Assembly: GCF_013426915.1 (NCBI RefSeq)
Contig: NZ_AP023181.1
Span: forward strand, 682,001 to 746,000
Direction of reading: 5' to 3'
Length of the DNA stretch: 64,000 bases
Source of the DNA: Paraburkholderia sp. PGU19
GTDB taxonomy: Bacteria > Pseudomonadota > Gammaproteobacteria > Burkholderiales > Burkholderiaceae
The translations under genes and the position numbers were made by a program. The notes under the pieces are model-generated. The model saw nothing but the letters and a program-made list of their open reading frames with translations. It was not told the DNA's origin and did not search any database. This document shows, one piece after another, positions 8,949-17,673 of the stretch (its first letter is position 1; each line of letters begins with the position of its first letter).

Positions 8949-10381
8949 ATGACCACCCGCTACACTCTACCGCACTTCATTTCCGTTGCCTCCCTCGTCC
9001 TCGCATTCACTGCGGGATCGGCGCATGCCGAAACGATCCGCGTCGCCATCGGCACGCAGGACACGACGATCAACTGCGCGACAGGCGGCTTGTTGATCCG
9101 CGAACTGAACCTGCTCGACAAGTATCTGCCGCATACGGGCAAATACAAGGACGCGACCTACGACGTGCAATGGAAGGACTTCACGTCCGGCGCGCCGATC
9201 ACGAACGAGATGGTCGCGGGCAAGCTCGACTTCGGCGTGATGGCGGATTTCCCGGGCTCGCTGAATGGCGCGGCGTTCCAGAAAGCGGGCCGCAAGAGCG
9301 TGTTCATTACCGTGTTGTCGGGCAGTGTGGACGGCAGCGGCAACGGCATCGTCGTGCCTGAGAATTCGCCCATCCGTTCGATCGCTGACCTCAAGGGCAA
9401 AACGATTTCCGTGCCCTTCGCATCGACGTCGCACGGCATGCTGCTGCGCGCGATCAAGGCGCAAGGCTGGAATCCCGAAACCGACGTGAACATCATCACA
9501 CAGGCGCCGGAAGTGGCGGGCAGCGCGCTGAAGGCGAACAAGATCGACGCGCATGCGGACTTCGTGCCGTTCGCGGATCTGTTTCCCTATCGCGGGATCG
9601 CGCGCAAGATTTATGACGGCGCGCAAAGTCATGTGCCCACGTATCACGGCGCGCTCGTCGATGCGGCCTATGCGCAGAAATACCCGAAGTGGTCGTCGCG
9701 TATCTGCGTGCCGCCATCGAGGCGAACCGTCTGATCGCGCAAGACCCCGAAAAATACAGTCTGCTGATCCAGAAGACGACGGGCATCGAAGCACCCGTCG
9801 ACTATCTGTACCACGGTCCGCTCGGCCTCCAGACACGCGACCTCACCTGGAAGCCGGAGTACCGGCAAGCCACGGCGACCGCAATCGAAACGCTGAAGCT
9901 GCTGAAGAAAACCGACGTCGATCTGGATGTGAACACGTTCATCGACGACCGGTATATCCGCCAGGCGTTCAAGGAATCCGGTCTCGACTACGACGCCGCG
10001 CTGAAGAACTACGCGAAGCAACCCCTCGTCGCCAACGACGCCGTGACAGGCAAGCCAATTCGCGACTTCAACGACGTCGCCCAGGTGTGGCTCGACAACG
10101 AAGCGAAGGTCCGCAACTACGCATCGGCGGATGAAGCGTTCGCTGCACTTGGCAAGATCGAGCAGTCGGGCGGCAAGGCGCGTGCCGTGTTCGTTCACGA
10201 TCACCCAAGCGGCCTCAAGCTGTTCGCAAACCAGGCGTGGTATGTGAAGGACGCGCATGGCGCGATCACGGCGTTCCTGCTGAAAGCTGGTGCCGATCAA
10301 TACGCGCAGCAGCTGTCGGGCGCCGTCGTCGATTATGCCGCCGCGAAAACGGGCGCGGCGCAAGCCGTCGCGTCGCGCTGA
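8949..10381 (+). pseudogene. ABC transporter substrate-binding protein (NitT/TauT type) with C-terminal extension, -1 frameshift
   Basis: The ATG at 8949 gives a Sec signal peptide ending near AGSAHAE, then a NitT/TauT-type solute-binding domain (VPENSPIRSIADLKGKTISV). The frame breaks after YAQKYP at about 9685 and resumes one frame over as VVVAYLRAAIEANRLIA, running to 10381. One extra C in the CCC run at 9683-9685 restores a 477-residue protein, so an assembly error or recent mutation is likely. After the normal domain (about 340 residues) there is an extra segment of about 120 residues containing ARAVFVHDHPSGLKLFANQ, perhaps NosL-like; this is uncertain. The permease and ATPase follow directly. 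The substrate is probably a sulfonate or related anion. Confidence 0.75.
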
Positions 10382-10418
10382 GCGCGTTTCATCGTCACGC
10401 CACATCGGGAAAACGTCT

Positions 10419-11264
10419 ATGGCCGCCACTTTTGAACTCCGCGACAGACGCGAATCGACGCACCGACGCGCCCCTTTCTTCGCCTCAACGACCAGACGTC
10501 GCGCGTGGCGCGCGGCGTCGCTCGCGTTATGCGTCGCGCTCTGGCAACTGGCCGTGCACTTCAGGTTGTCGGCGGGCTTCATCACATTCGCGAACGTGCC
10601 CGCGCCTTCCGATGCCCTGCCCGCGCTATGGTCGCTGCTGCACTCGCCAAAGCTGCCGATGCATCTGGCCGCCAGCCTCTGGCGTGTGCTGGCGGGCTTC
10701 TGTGCCGCGACGGTGGTCGGCGTCGGCCTAGGTCTCGCGATCGGCCGCTACCGCGCCATAGAAGATACCGCGCTGCCCGCGCTTGAAGTGCTGCGCCCGA
10801 TTCCCGCCGTCGCGTGGATACCGCTCGCGATCCTGATATTTCCGTCGTCGGAACTCAGCATGATGTTCATCACGTTCATCGGCGCGCTGTTTCCGATTCT
10901 GCTCAATACCGTGCATGGCGTGGAAGGCGTCGATCCGCGCCTCGTTGCGACGGCTCGCAGCCTCGGTACGAAACCATTAGCGCTTTATACCGAAGTCATT
11001 CTGCCAGGCGCCGCGCCCGCGATTTTCACGGGCCTCGCAATCGGCATGGGAACGGCGTGGTTCTGTCTAGTCACCGCAGAAATGATCGCGGGTCAATATG
11101 GCATTGGCTATTTCACGTGGGAGTCATACACGTTGCAGAACTATCCGGATATCGTCGTCGGCATGGCGCTGATCGGCGCGCTCGGGATGGGTAGCAGCGT
11201 GCTCGTCAAACGGTTGGGCATCGCGCTGACGCCGTGGTACAGACTGCAGGAGACCCGCCGATGA
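10419..11264 (+). CDS. ABC transporter permease (SsuC/TauC type)
   Basis: The ATG at 10419 with GGGAAAACGTCT upstream gives MAATFELRD, a cytosolic N-terminus, then about six membrane segments. The cytoplasmic EAA-like loop reads GVEGVDPRLVATARSLGT, the usual site of contact with the ATPase. Length (281 residues) fits binding-protein-dependent permeases of the NitT/TauT family. Its stop overlaps the ATPase start (ATGA at 11261), so the two are translated together. It forms the membrane pore for the substrate delivered by the binding protein encoded just upstream. Confidence 0.9.
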   Translation: MAATFELRDRRESTHRRAPFFASTTRRRAWRAASLALCVALWQLAVHFRLSAGFITFANVPAPSDALPALWSLLHSPKLPMHLAASLWRVLAGFCAATVVGVGLGLAIGRYRAIEDTALPALEVLRPIPAVAWIPLAILIFPSSELSMMFITFIGALFPILLNTVHGVEGVDPRLVATARSLGTKPLALYTEVILPGAAPAIFTGLAIGMGTAWFCLVTAEMIAGQYGIGYFTWESYTLQNYPDIVVGMALIGALGMGSSVLVKRLGIALTPWYRLQETRR

Positions 11265-12052
11265 ACAGCGTCGCCATTGAAGCCGCCACCACGGCGGCCA
11301 GCATCAACGTGCGCGGCCTGGCCGTCGAAGTCGGTCCGCCGCATGCGCGGATCGCCACACTCGACGGACTCGACGTCGATATCGCGCCCGGTCAGTTCGT
11401 CTGCGTGCTCGGCCCTTCGGGCTGCGGCAAGTCGACCTTGCTCGGCGCGATAGCGGGACACATCGCCGCGACACAAGGCACGATTGCCGTCGACGATGAA
11501 ACCGTCGACCGTCCGCATCCCGAGCGCGGTCTCGTGTTTCAGCAGCACACGCTGTTTCCGTGGAAGCGCGTGATCGATAACGTCGCGTTCGGTCTCAAGA
11601 TGAAGGGACTCGGCGCAAGCGAGCGGCGCAGGCAGGCGGCTGAACTGCTGGAACTCGTCGGCCTCGGCGGCTTCGATGCGCATTATCCGGCGCAGCTATC
11701 GGGCGGCATGCAGCAGCGCGTCGAGATCGCACGCGCGCTGATCAACCGGCCGCGCGTGCTGCTGATGGACGAGCCATTCGGCGCGCTCGACGCGCAAACG
11801 CGCCGCATGATGCAGACGCTGCTGCTCGATATCTGGGCGAAGGTACGCACCACTGTCGTGTTCGTCACACACGATATCGAAGAAGCGCTGTTTCTCGCCG
11901 ACCGCATCCTGATGTTGTCGCAGCGCCCGGCACGCGTGATCGCGGATATTCCTGTGCCGTTGCCGCGCCCGCGCCGCGACGACACGACGCTCGACCCCGC
12001 CTTCATCGATATCAAGCGCCAATGCCTTGCACTGCTGCGTGAGACGGCATGA
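11261..12052 (+). CDS. ABC transporter ATP-binding protein (SsuB/TauB type)
   Basis: The ATG at 11261 follows CAGGAG. The 263-residue protein has Walker A GPSGCGKST, the Q-loop VFQQHTLFPW, the signature LSGGMQQR, Walker B VLLMDEPFGALD and the switch histidine in VFVTHDIEEALF. This set is complete and typical for nitrate/sulfonate/taurine importers. It powers the permease encoded just upstream and sits on the inner face of the membrane. Confidence 0.93.
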   Translation: MNSVAIEAATTAASINVRGLAVEVGPPHARIATLDGLDVDIAPGQFVCVLGPSGCGKSTLLGAIAGHIAATQGTIAVDDETVDRPHPERGLVFQQHTLFPWKRVIDNVAFGLKMKGLGASERRRQAAELLELVGLGGFDAHYPAQLSGGMQQRVEIARALINRPRVLLMDEPFGALDAQTRRMMQTLLLDIWAKVRTTVVFVTHDIEEALFLADRILMLSQRPARVIADIPVPLPRPRRDDTTLDPAFIDIKRQCLALLRETA

Positions 12053-12081
12053 CGCCGCGCAACTTCACACTTTGATCGTCC

Positions 12082-13077
12082 ATGACCGACCCGACCATTC
12101 TGACCTACGATCCCCAATCACTCGCGCCGGAAGCGGTGGCGCTGCTGCCGCGTCTCGCGGATGCCGATGCCGTCGTGCGACGCATTGCGCTGCTCGAACT
12201 CGCCGACCTCGAAGATCCCGACGCGCTGCAACCCATAGTCGCCGCGCTGAAGCACGACGAATCCGCCGACGTGCGCAGCGAAGCGGCGCGCGTGCTGGGC
12301 GCATGGGAGCAACGGGACATCGTCGCGGCGTTGTGCGAGGCGTTGACCGACGCAGCACGCGATGTGCGCGAAGTCGCTGCGTCGAGTCTGTCGGCATTGA
12401 AGGACGCGTCTTCCGGCGAAGTGTTGTGCGCGTGGGTCGATCATCCCGAGCCCTTCGTGAAAGCGGCCATATTGCGCGCATTGCGTGAACTGCGTTACGC
12501 CGACGCGTTTTCAGCGGCAGTACGGGCACTCGATCACGACCATCCAGGTGTGCGCATCGAAGCCGTCAGTGTGCTCGGCTGGCTCAAGGACCCACGCGCG
12601 CTCCTGCCGCTCGCGCGTGTCGCGACGCGTGACACCAGCGCTGAGATTCGCCGCGCGGCCGTCGGCGCATTGGGTTTCGCGCCAGCGGACGATGCCACGA
12701 CAGGCGACGCGCTGCTGCACACACTCGCCGATCCCGCGTGGCAAGTGCGCGAAGAAGCCGCCACGACGCTCGGCAAGCTGCGCGTGCAACCGGCTCGCGA
12801 TGCACTGATCGCCGCGCTCGATGACGCCTACTGGCAAGTGCGCGTGCGCGCGGCGCGAGCTTTGGGTCAACTGGGCGACCGCGCCGCCGCGCAGCCGCTT
12901 GTCGCGCTGCTGTCGCATGCGATCAGCAACTTGCGCAAGGAAGCGGCGCTCGCGCTAGGCGAACTGCGTGATCCATCGACACTAGCCGCGCTGGAACACG
13001 CACTCGACGACGCCGATCCCGAAGTCCGCAAGGCTGTGCGGATCGCGTTGCAGCAGATCGGGCAAAGCGCGCGATGA
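12082..13077 (+). CDS. HEAT-repeat protein
   Basis: The 331 residues consist of about ten HEAT/PBS-lyase-like repeats of roughly 31 residues, each with the pattern DxDxxVRxxAxxxLGxLxD (for example DPAWQVREEAATTLGKL and DAYWQVRVRAARALGQL). Such solenoids bind proteins; in some bacteria they serve as lyases for bilin attachment or as assembly factors, but nothing here indicates bilin. It lies 30 bp after the ABC ATPase gene and overlaps the DUF971 gene by an ATGA, so it belongs to the cluster. A role as assembly or electron-transfer scaffold for the AprAB-like enzyme is a guess. Confidence 0.85.
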   Translation: MTDPTILTYDPQSLAPEAVALLPRLADADAVVRRIALLELADLEDPDALQPIVAALKHDESADVRSEAARVLGAWEQRDIVAALCEALTDAARDVREVAASSLSALKDASSGEVLCAWVDHPEPFVKAAILRALRELRYADAFSAAVRALDHDHPGVRIEAVSVLGWLKDPRALLPLARVATRDTSAEIRRAAVGALGFAPADDATTGDALLHTLADPAWQVREEAATTLGKLRVQPARDALIAALDDAYWQVRVRAARALGQLGDRAAAQPLVALLSHAISNLRKEAALALGELRDPSTLAALEHALDDADPEVRKAVRIALQQIGQSAR

Positions 13078-13361
13078 AAACGCCTCGGCACATCGAGATC
13101 GATCACACAGCGCACACGCTGACGCTGCATTGGCCCGATGGCGCGACGCAGTGTGTCGCGCATCGCGTGCTGCGACAACTTTGCCCTTGCGCCGAATGCA
13201 AGCGTCTGCGCCTTCGTGGCGGCGAGCCCGTCGTGCGCGACGACATCGCCGTGCTGGACATCCGCCCCGCCGGATACGGCGTGCAACTGCTATTTAGCGA
13301 CCAACACGAACGCGGCATTTTCCCGTGGGAATTTCTGGAAAGCCTGCCAGCCACCGCCTGA
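13074..13361 (+). CDS. DUF971 (GBBH-like N-terminal domain) protein
   Basis: The 95-residue protein matches DUF971: HTLTLHWPDG near the start, then LRQLCPCAECKRLR with a CPCAEC cluster, and IFPWEFLESL near the end. In larger proteins this domain sits at the N-terminus of gamma-butyrobetaine hydroxylase and binds zinc through its Cys/His residues; stand-alone copies often accompany Fe-S or redox genes. It is coupled to the HEAT-repeat gene by a 4-bp overlap and is the last gene before a hairpin, so it probably closes this operon. The exact function is unknown. Confidence 0.85.
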   Translation: MKTPRHIEIDHTAHTLTLHWPDGATQCVAHRVLRQLCPCAECKRLRLRGGEPVVRDDIAVLDIRPAGYGVQLLFSDQHERGIFPWEFLESLPATA

Positions 13362-13368
13362 CCTGCGC

Positions 13369-13402
13369 ATATCGAGCCATGTCTAACATGCGCACTCGAT
13401 AT
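13369..13402 (+). terminator. Hairpin downstream of DUF971 gene
   Basis: ATATCGAG (13369-13376) pairs with CTCGATAT (13395-13402), with a further short CATGT/ACATG stem inside. It lies 8 bp after the DUF971 stop and is followed by TTTATCT rather than a full U-tract, so it is a plausible but imperfect terminator. Confidence 0.5.
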
Positions 13403-13531
13403 CTTTATCTGAATTTACTATTTAAATTCTGCATAACGCGGTGATAGCCTGATTTCGACCTGCAGACGCTGAATGCGTCTGCTTTCACATCCAATCGTCC
13501 GTCGAAGCGGAACATACGGCAAGGAGCCAAC

Positions 13532-14608
13532 GTGAGCGTCGAATTCATCGGCATGATCCAGCAGCGCAAGGTATCGGAAACGCATCTGCCTCAAGGCCCC
13601 GCGATCGATACCGATTACGTGCGCGCCTTTGCCCAGGCCCACGAGAATGCGGGCTTCGATCGCATACTCGTGCCGCACAGTTCGACAAGCCCCGACGCGA
13701 CGATCACGATTGCGTATGCCGCGAGCGTGACGTCGCGCGTGCACTTCATGCTCGCGCACCGCCCCGGCTTCGTCGCGCCGACGTTGGCCGCGCGGCAACT
13801 GGCCACGCTCGATCACTTCTCTGGCGGACGTCTCGCCGTGCACTTCATCTCCGGCGGCAGCGACGAGGACCAACGCCGCGACGGCGACTATCTCGCGCAC
13901 GACGAACGCTATGCGCGCACCGACGAATATCTGCAGATCCTGCGGCGCGTCTGGACCGAAAACGAACCATTCGATCATGAAGGCCGTTTCTATCGCTTTG
14001 AAAAGGCTTTCTCCGATGTGAAGCCGAAGCAGACGCCGCACGTGCCGATCTATTTCGGCGGGGCATCGGAGGCTGCGCTCGCCGTCGCGGGCAAGCACGC
14101 CGATGTCTACGCGCTGTGGGGCGAATCGAAACAACAGGTCGCGGAACTGATCGGGCGCGTGCGTGCCGAAGCCGCAAAGCATGGCCGCAACGTGCGCTTC
14201 TCGGTGTCGTTCCGCCCGATTCTCGCGTCGACGGAAAAGGCGGCGTGGGAACGCGCCGAGCACATTCTCGAAGAAACACGGCGCCTGCGCGTCGAACAGG
14301 GCTTTTCGCGCGGCGGCCCGCAACAGAGCGAAGGCGCGAAGCGCCTGCTGGCCGCATCGGGCGACGGCGTACGTGCTGACGACCGGCTGTGGACGGCCGT
14401 CGCCAAGGAAATCGGCGGACGCTCGAATTCGACGGCGCTCGTCGGCACGCCGGCGCAGGTCGCGCAAACACTATCCGAGTATTACGAACTCGGCGTGACG
14501 ACCTTCCTGGTGCGCGGCTTCGATCCGCTCGAAGATGCCATCGACTATGGGCGCGAACTGATCCCGACGACGCGCGAGTTGACCGCTCGCGTCCGTCGCG
14601 CCGCGTGA
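13532..14608 (+). CDS. LLM-class FMN-dependent monooxygenase, SsuD-like
   Basis: A GTG start at 13532 follows AAGGAG by five bases. The 358-residue protein is a TIM-barrel bacterial-luciferase-family enzyme with SsuD features: FDRILVPHSSTSPDA near the start, FMLAHRPGFVAPTLAARQLA, the HFISGGSDEDQRRDGD segment and YFGGASEAALAVAGKHADVY. SsuD uses reduced FMN and oxygen to split alkanesulfonates into aldehyde and sulfite. No dedicated flavin reductase gene (SsuE) lies next to it. A separate transcript is suggested by the 170-bp AT-rich gap and hairpin before it. The aldehyde could feed the aldolase or other enzymes downstream; the actual sulfonate is unknown. Confidence 0.88.
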   Translation: MSVEFIGMIQQRKVSETHLPQGPAIDTDYVRAFAQAHENAGFDRILVPHSSTSPDATITIAYAASVTSRVHFMLAHRPGFVAPTLAARQLATLDHFSGGRLAVHFISGGSDEDQRRDGDYLAHDERYARTDEYLQILRRVWTENEPFDHEGRFYRFEKAFSDVKPKQTPHVPIYFGGASEAALAVAGKHADVYALWGESKQQVAELIGRVRAEAAKHGRNVRFSVSFRPILASTEKAAWERAEHILEETRRLRVEQGFSRGGPQQSEGAKRLLAASGDGVRADDRLWTAVAKEIGGRSNSTALVGTPAQVAQTLSEYYELGVTTFLVRGFDPLEDAIDYGRELIPTTRELTARVRRAA

Positions 14609-14626
14609 CCGGGAGCATATAAACAC

Positions 14627-15445
14627 ATGAGCACCCTACTCCACGATACGCCCGCGGCCTCGCTCGCGCTTCACCAGACGCCCGTACGCAAGTTCTGGTT
14701 CGACGACGCGGCGCCGCAGCGCACGCTTGCGCAGGAACGCCGCCATCGGCAGGAGCGTCTTGCAGGCGCATTCCGCCTGTTTGCGCGCTATGGCTTCGCG
14801 CAAGGTCTCGCGGGTCATATCACCGCGCGCGATCCCGAATGGACCGATCACTTCTGGGTCAATCCGCTCGGCGAGCATTTCGGCCGCATTCGCGTGTCGG
14901 ACCTGTTGCTCGTCAATCGTTATGGCGAGATCGTCGTCGGCGATGGCCCCGTGAATCAGGCAGCATTCGCGATTCACGCAGCGATTCATGAGGCGCGGCC
15001 TGACGTCGTCGCCGCTGCGCACACGCATTCGCTGTATGGCAAAGCGTGGTCCTCATTGGGACGCAAGCTCGATCCTTTGACGCAGGACTCGTGCTCATTC
15101 TACGAAGATCACGCGCTGTTCGACGACTTCAGGGGCGTCGTGCTCGATACGAACGAAGGCGCGCGCATCGCCGACGCGCTCGGCCAGCACAAGGCGGTGA
15201 TCCTGAAGAACCACGGCATTCTGACGGCCGGGCCGAGCGTCGAGGCGGCTGCATGGTGGTACATCGCGCTCGACAACGCGTGCCACGCGCAACTGCTCGC
15301 CGAAGCCGCTGGCACGCCGCAACCGATCCCGCACGACATGGCCGCGTTGACGCATCAGCAGGTCGGCCGTCCCGGTGGCGCGCTGCACTCATTCGAGAGC
15401 CTGTATGAAGGGCTTGTCGAAGAGGAACGGGAGTTGCTCGACTGA
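14627..15445 (+). CDS. Class II aldolase/adducin family protein
   Basis: The 272-residue protein has the class II aldolase fold: FARYGFAQGLAGHITARDP, a zinc-site AAAHTHSLYGKAW with two histidines, and KNHGILTAGPSVEAAAWWY with a third. Family members cleave or epimerise sugar phosphates, or act on hydroxy-acids; many bacterial ones are uncharacterised. The start at 14627 has GGGAG upstream, 19 bp after the monooxygenase gene. In this setting it might act on a C-S compound or the aldehyde released by desulfonation; that is inference. The stop overlaps the next gene's start (TGATG). Confidence 0.85.
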   Translation: MSTLLHDTPAASLALHQTPVRKFWFDDAAPQRTLAQERRHRQERLAGAFRLFARYGFAQGLAGHITARDPEWTDHFWVNPLGEHFGRIRVSDLLLVNRYGEIVVGDGPVNQAAFAIHAAIHEARPDVVAAAHTHSLYGKAWSSLGRKLDPLTQDSCSFYEDHALFDDFRGVVLDTNEGARIADALGQHKAVILKNHGILTAGPSVEAAAWWYIALDNACHAQLLAEAAGTPQPIPHDMAALTHQQVGRPGGALHSFESLYEGLVEEERELLD

Positions 15446-16041
15446 TGGCGATTCACAAACTGCGTCGATTCGTTGGCGAGATCGCGGCGCTCGTGGATGC
15501 CGACACCGCTGAACCCGAACTACTCGAACGTGGTGAGCCTGCGTTGCGCGAGCTGATCCATACCGACGACTGGCTGCCCGAGGCCTTTGCTCAACCGTCC
15601 ACCGAGCGTTATCACCAATACCTGCTATATGCCGATGTGCAACAGCGCTTCTCCGTCGTCAGTTTCGTCTGGGGCCCTGGACAACAAACGCCGATCCACG
15701 ACCACACGGTGTGGGGTTTGATCGGCGTGCTGCGTGGCGCTGAACTCGCCGCATCTTATGCGCGCGACAGCAACGGCACACTACGCCAGGCCGGCGACGA
15801 AATACGCCTTGAAAAAGGCGCTGTCGAAGCGGTCTCGCCGGAAATCGGCGATATTCACCGCGTGCGCAATGCGGATGATGATCGCGTATCCGTCAGCATT
15901 CACGTCTATGGCGCGAACATCGGCGCAGTGCTGCGCTCGACCTACGCGCTCGACGGCCTTAACAAGCCCTTCATCTCCGGCTACTCGAACGAAACCATCC
16001 CGAACCTGTGGGACCTCAGCAAGGAACGTCGTCATTCATGA
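15445..16041 (+). CDS. Thiol dioxygenase-type cupin (cysteine dioxygenase family)
   Basis: The 198-residue cupin has PIHDHTVWGLIGVLRG with the two metal histidines of the first cupin motif and GDIHRVRN with the third. This fits bacterial cysteine or 3-mercaptopropionate dioxygenases, which use ferrous iron and oxygen to oxidise a thiol to a sulfinate. The cysteinyl-tyrosine crosslink of mammalian enzymes is not expected in bacterial forms and was not assessed. It overlaps the aldolase gene at 15445 and the rhodanese start at 16038, so all are co-translated. A sulfinate or persulfide intermediate would link it to the rhodanese. Confidence 0.85.
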   Translation: MAIHKLRRFVGEIAALVDADTAEPELLERGEPALRELIHTDDWLPEAFAQPSTERYHQYLLYADVQQRFSVVSFVWGPGQQTPIHDHTVWGLIGVLRGAELAASYARDSNGTLRQAGDEIRLEKGAVEAVSPEIGDIHRVRNADDDRVSVSIHVYGANIGAVLRSTYALDGLNKPFISGYSNETIPNLWDLSKERRHS

Positions 16042-17644
16042 AGTCATATCCCAGCGCACTTATGAAGACGTGCGCGACGCGCTGCTCGCCAGGCGTGAAA
16101 TCGCCCTGCTCGATGTACGCGAAGAAGATCCGCACGCGCAATGTCACCCGCTGTTCGCAGCGAATCTCTCGCTCTCGCGCATCGAACTCGACGCGTGGAC
16201 GCGACTGCCGCGCCGCGACGTGTCCATCGTGCTGTTCGATGCAGGCGAAGGCTTCGCGGAGCGCGCCGCCGACACGCTGACGTCGCTCGGCTACACGAAC
16301 GTCGCGTTGCTCGCGGGCGGTCTGGACGGATGGATACGCGCGGGCGGCGAGGTGTTTCGCGACGTGAACGTGCTGAGCAAGGCGTTCGGCGAGTTCGTCG
16401 AAGCGCAGCGGCACACGCCGTCGCTTTCGGCAGAAGCCGTCGATGCGTTGCTGAAGAACGGCGACGACGTCGTCGTGCTCGATGCGCGCCGCTTCGACGA
16501 ATATCAGACGATGAACATTCCGGGCAGTATCAGCGTGCCCGGCGCTGAACTGGTGTTGCGTGCGCGTGCACTTGCGCCGAAGCCGACCACGCGTGTGATC
16601 GTCAATTGCGCGGGGCGTACGCGCAGCATCATCGGTACGCAATCGCTCGTCAATGCCGGGCTGCCGAATCCCGTCGCCGCGCTGCGCAACGGCACGATTG
16701 GCTGGACGCTCGCGGGCCAACAACTCGAACACGGCAGCGACCGACGCTTCGATCCGCAAGCGGGGCTCGACGCGGCGGACATCGACGCATCGCAACGTTC
16801 CGCACTCGCGCTCGCGCAACGCGCGGGCGTGGGCCGCACCACGCTCGACGAAGCCGCGCGCTGGGCCGCCGACCCGTCGCGCACCACCTATCGCTTCGAC
16901 GTGCGCACCCCCGCCGAGTACGAACGCGCGCACGCGCCCGGTTTTCAGGGCGCGCCGGGCGGACAACTGGTGCAGGAGACGGACATGTTCGCGCCGGTGC
17001 GCGGCGCGCGCGTCGCGCTGTTCGACGACGACGGCGTGCGCGCGAACATGACGGCTTCGTGGCTCGCGCAGATGAACATCGACACCTACGTGGTCGACGC
17101 CGCATCGCCGGACGACCTGACGGCAAGCGGACCGTGGCGAGCTGCGAAGCCGCAGCCTGCTTCGACGCCAACGCTCGCGCCACAAGAACTCGCAGCGGTG
17201 CTCGCTGACGCCGCGAGCGGCACCGTCGTGCTCGATGTGACGTCGAGCGCCAATCATGTGAAGGCGCATATACCGGGCGCTCACTGGATCGTGCGCTCGC
17301 GCCTGTCGAATGCCTTCGACGATCTGCGCGCGTTGCCCGATGCGAAGCGCTACGTGGTCACGTGCGGAACGAATGCGCTCGCGCCGTACATCGCGCCGGA
17401 AGTCGCGGCATTGACGGGCAAGCCGGTGCACGTGCTCGATGGCGGAACGTCGGCCTGGGTACGTGCGGGTTTGCCTGTCGAGAGCGGCGATGCACGTCTC
17501 GCTTCGCCGCGCATCGACCGTTACCGGCGCCCCTATGAGGGCACCGACAATGCGCGTGAAGCGATGAACGCGTATCTGGAATGGGAATACGGTTTAGTCG
17601 CGCAACTGGACCGCGACGGCACGCATGGGTTCTTCGTGATCTGA
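16038..17644 (+). CDS. Four-domain rhodanese (sulfurtransferase), start region frameshifted
   Basis: The protein of about 535 residues has four tandem rhodanese domains. Domain 2 has an active-site cysteine (VNCAGRTRSI) and domain 4 too (VVTCGTNALAP). Domains 1 and 3 have lost it (LFDAGEGF and LFDDDGVR). Rhodaneses move sulfane sulfur to thiol or sulfite acceptors. The natural start is the ATG at 16038, overlapping the cupin stop (ATGA), but it is one frame off. If the AA at 16041-16042 were AAA it would read MKVISQRTYEDVR. As given, the frame can only start at a rare ATT (16034) or an internal GTG (16070). The gene ends the organosulfur cluster and converges on a LysR gene. Confidence 0.82.
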
Positions 17645-17673
17645 TCGGGGCTCGCGGGGAGTGACTGGGAAGC

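Noticed and set aside
16016..17431. A 471-codon minus-strand frame opposite the rhodanese gene
   Set aside because: Composition is Arg/Val/His-rich with no domain; the opposite strand carries four rhodanese domains.
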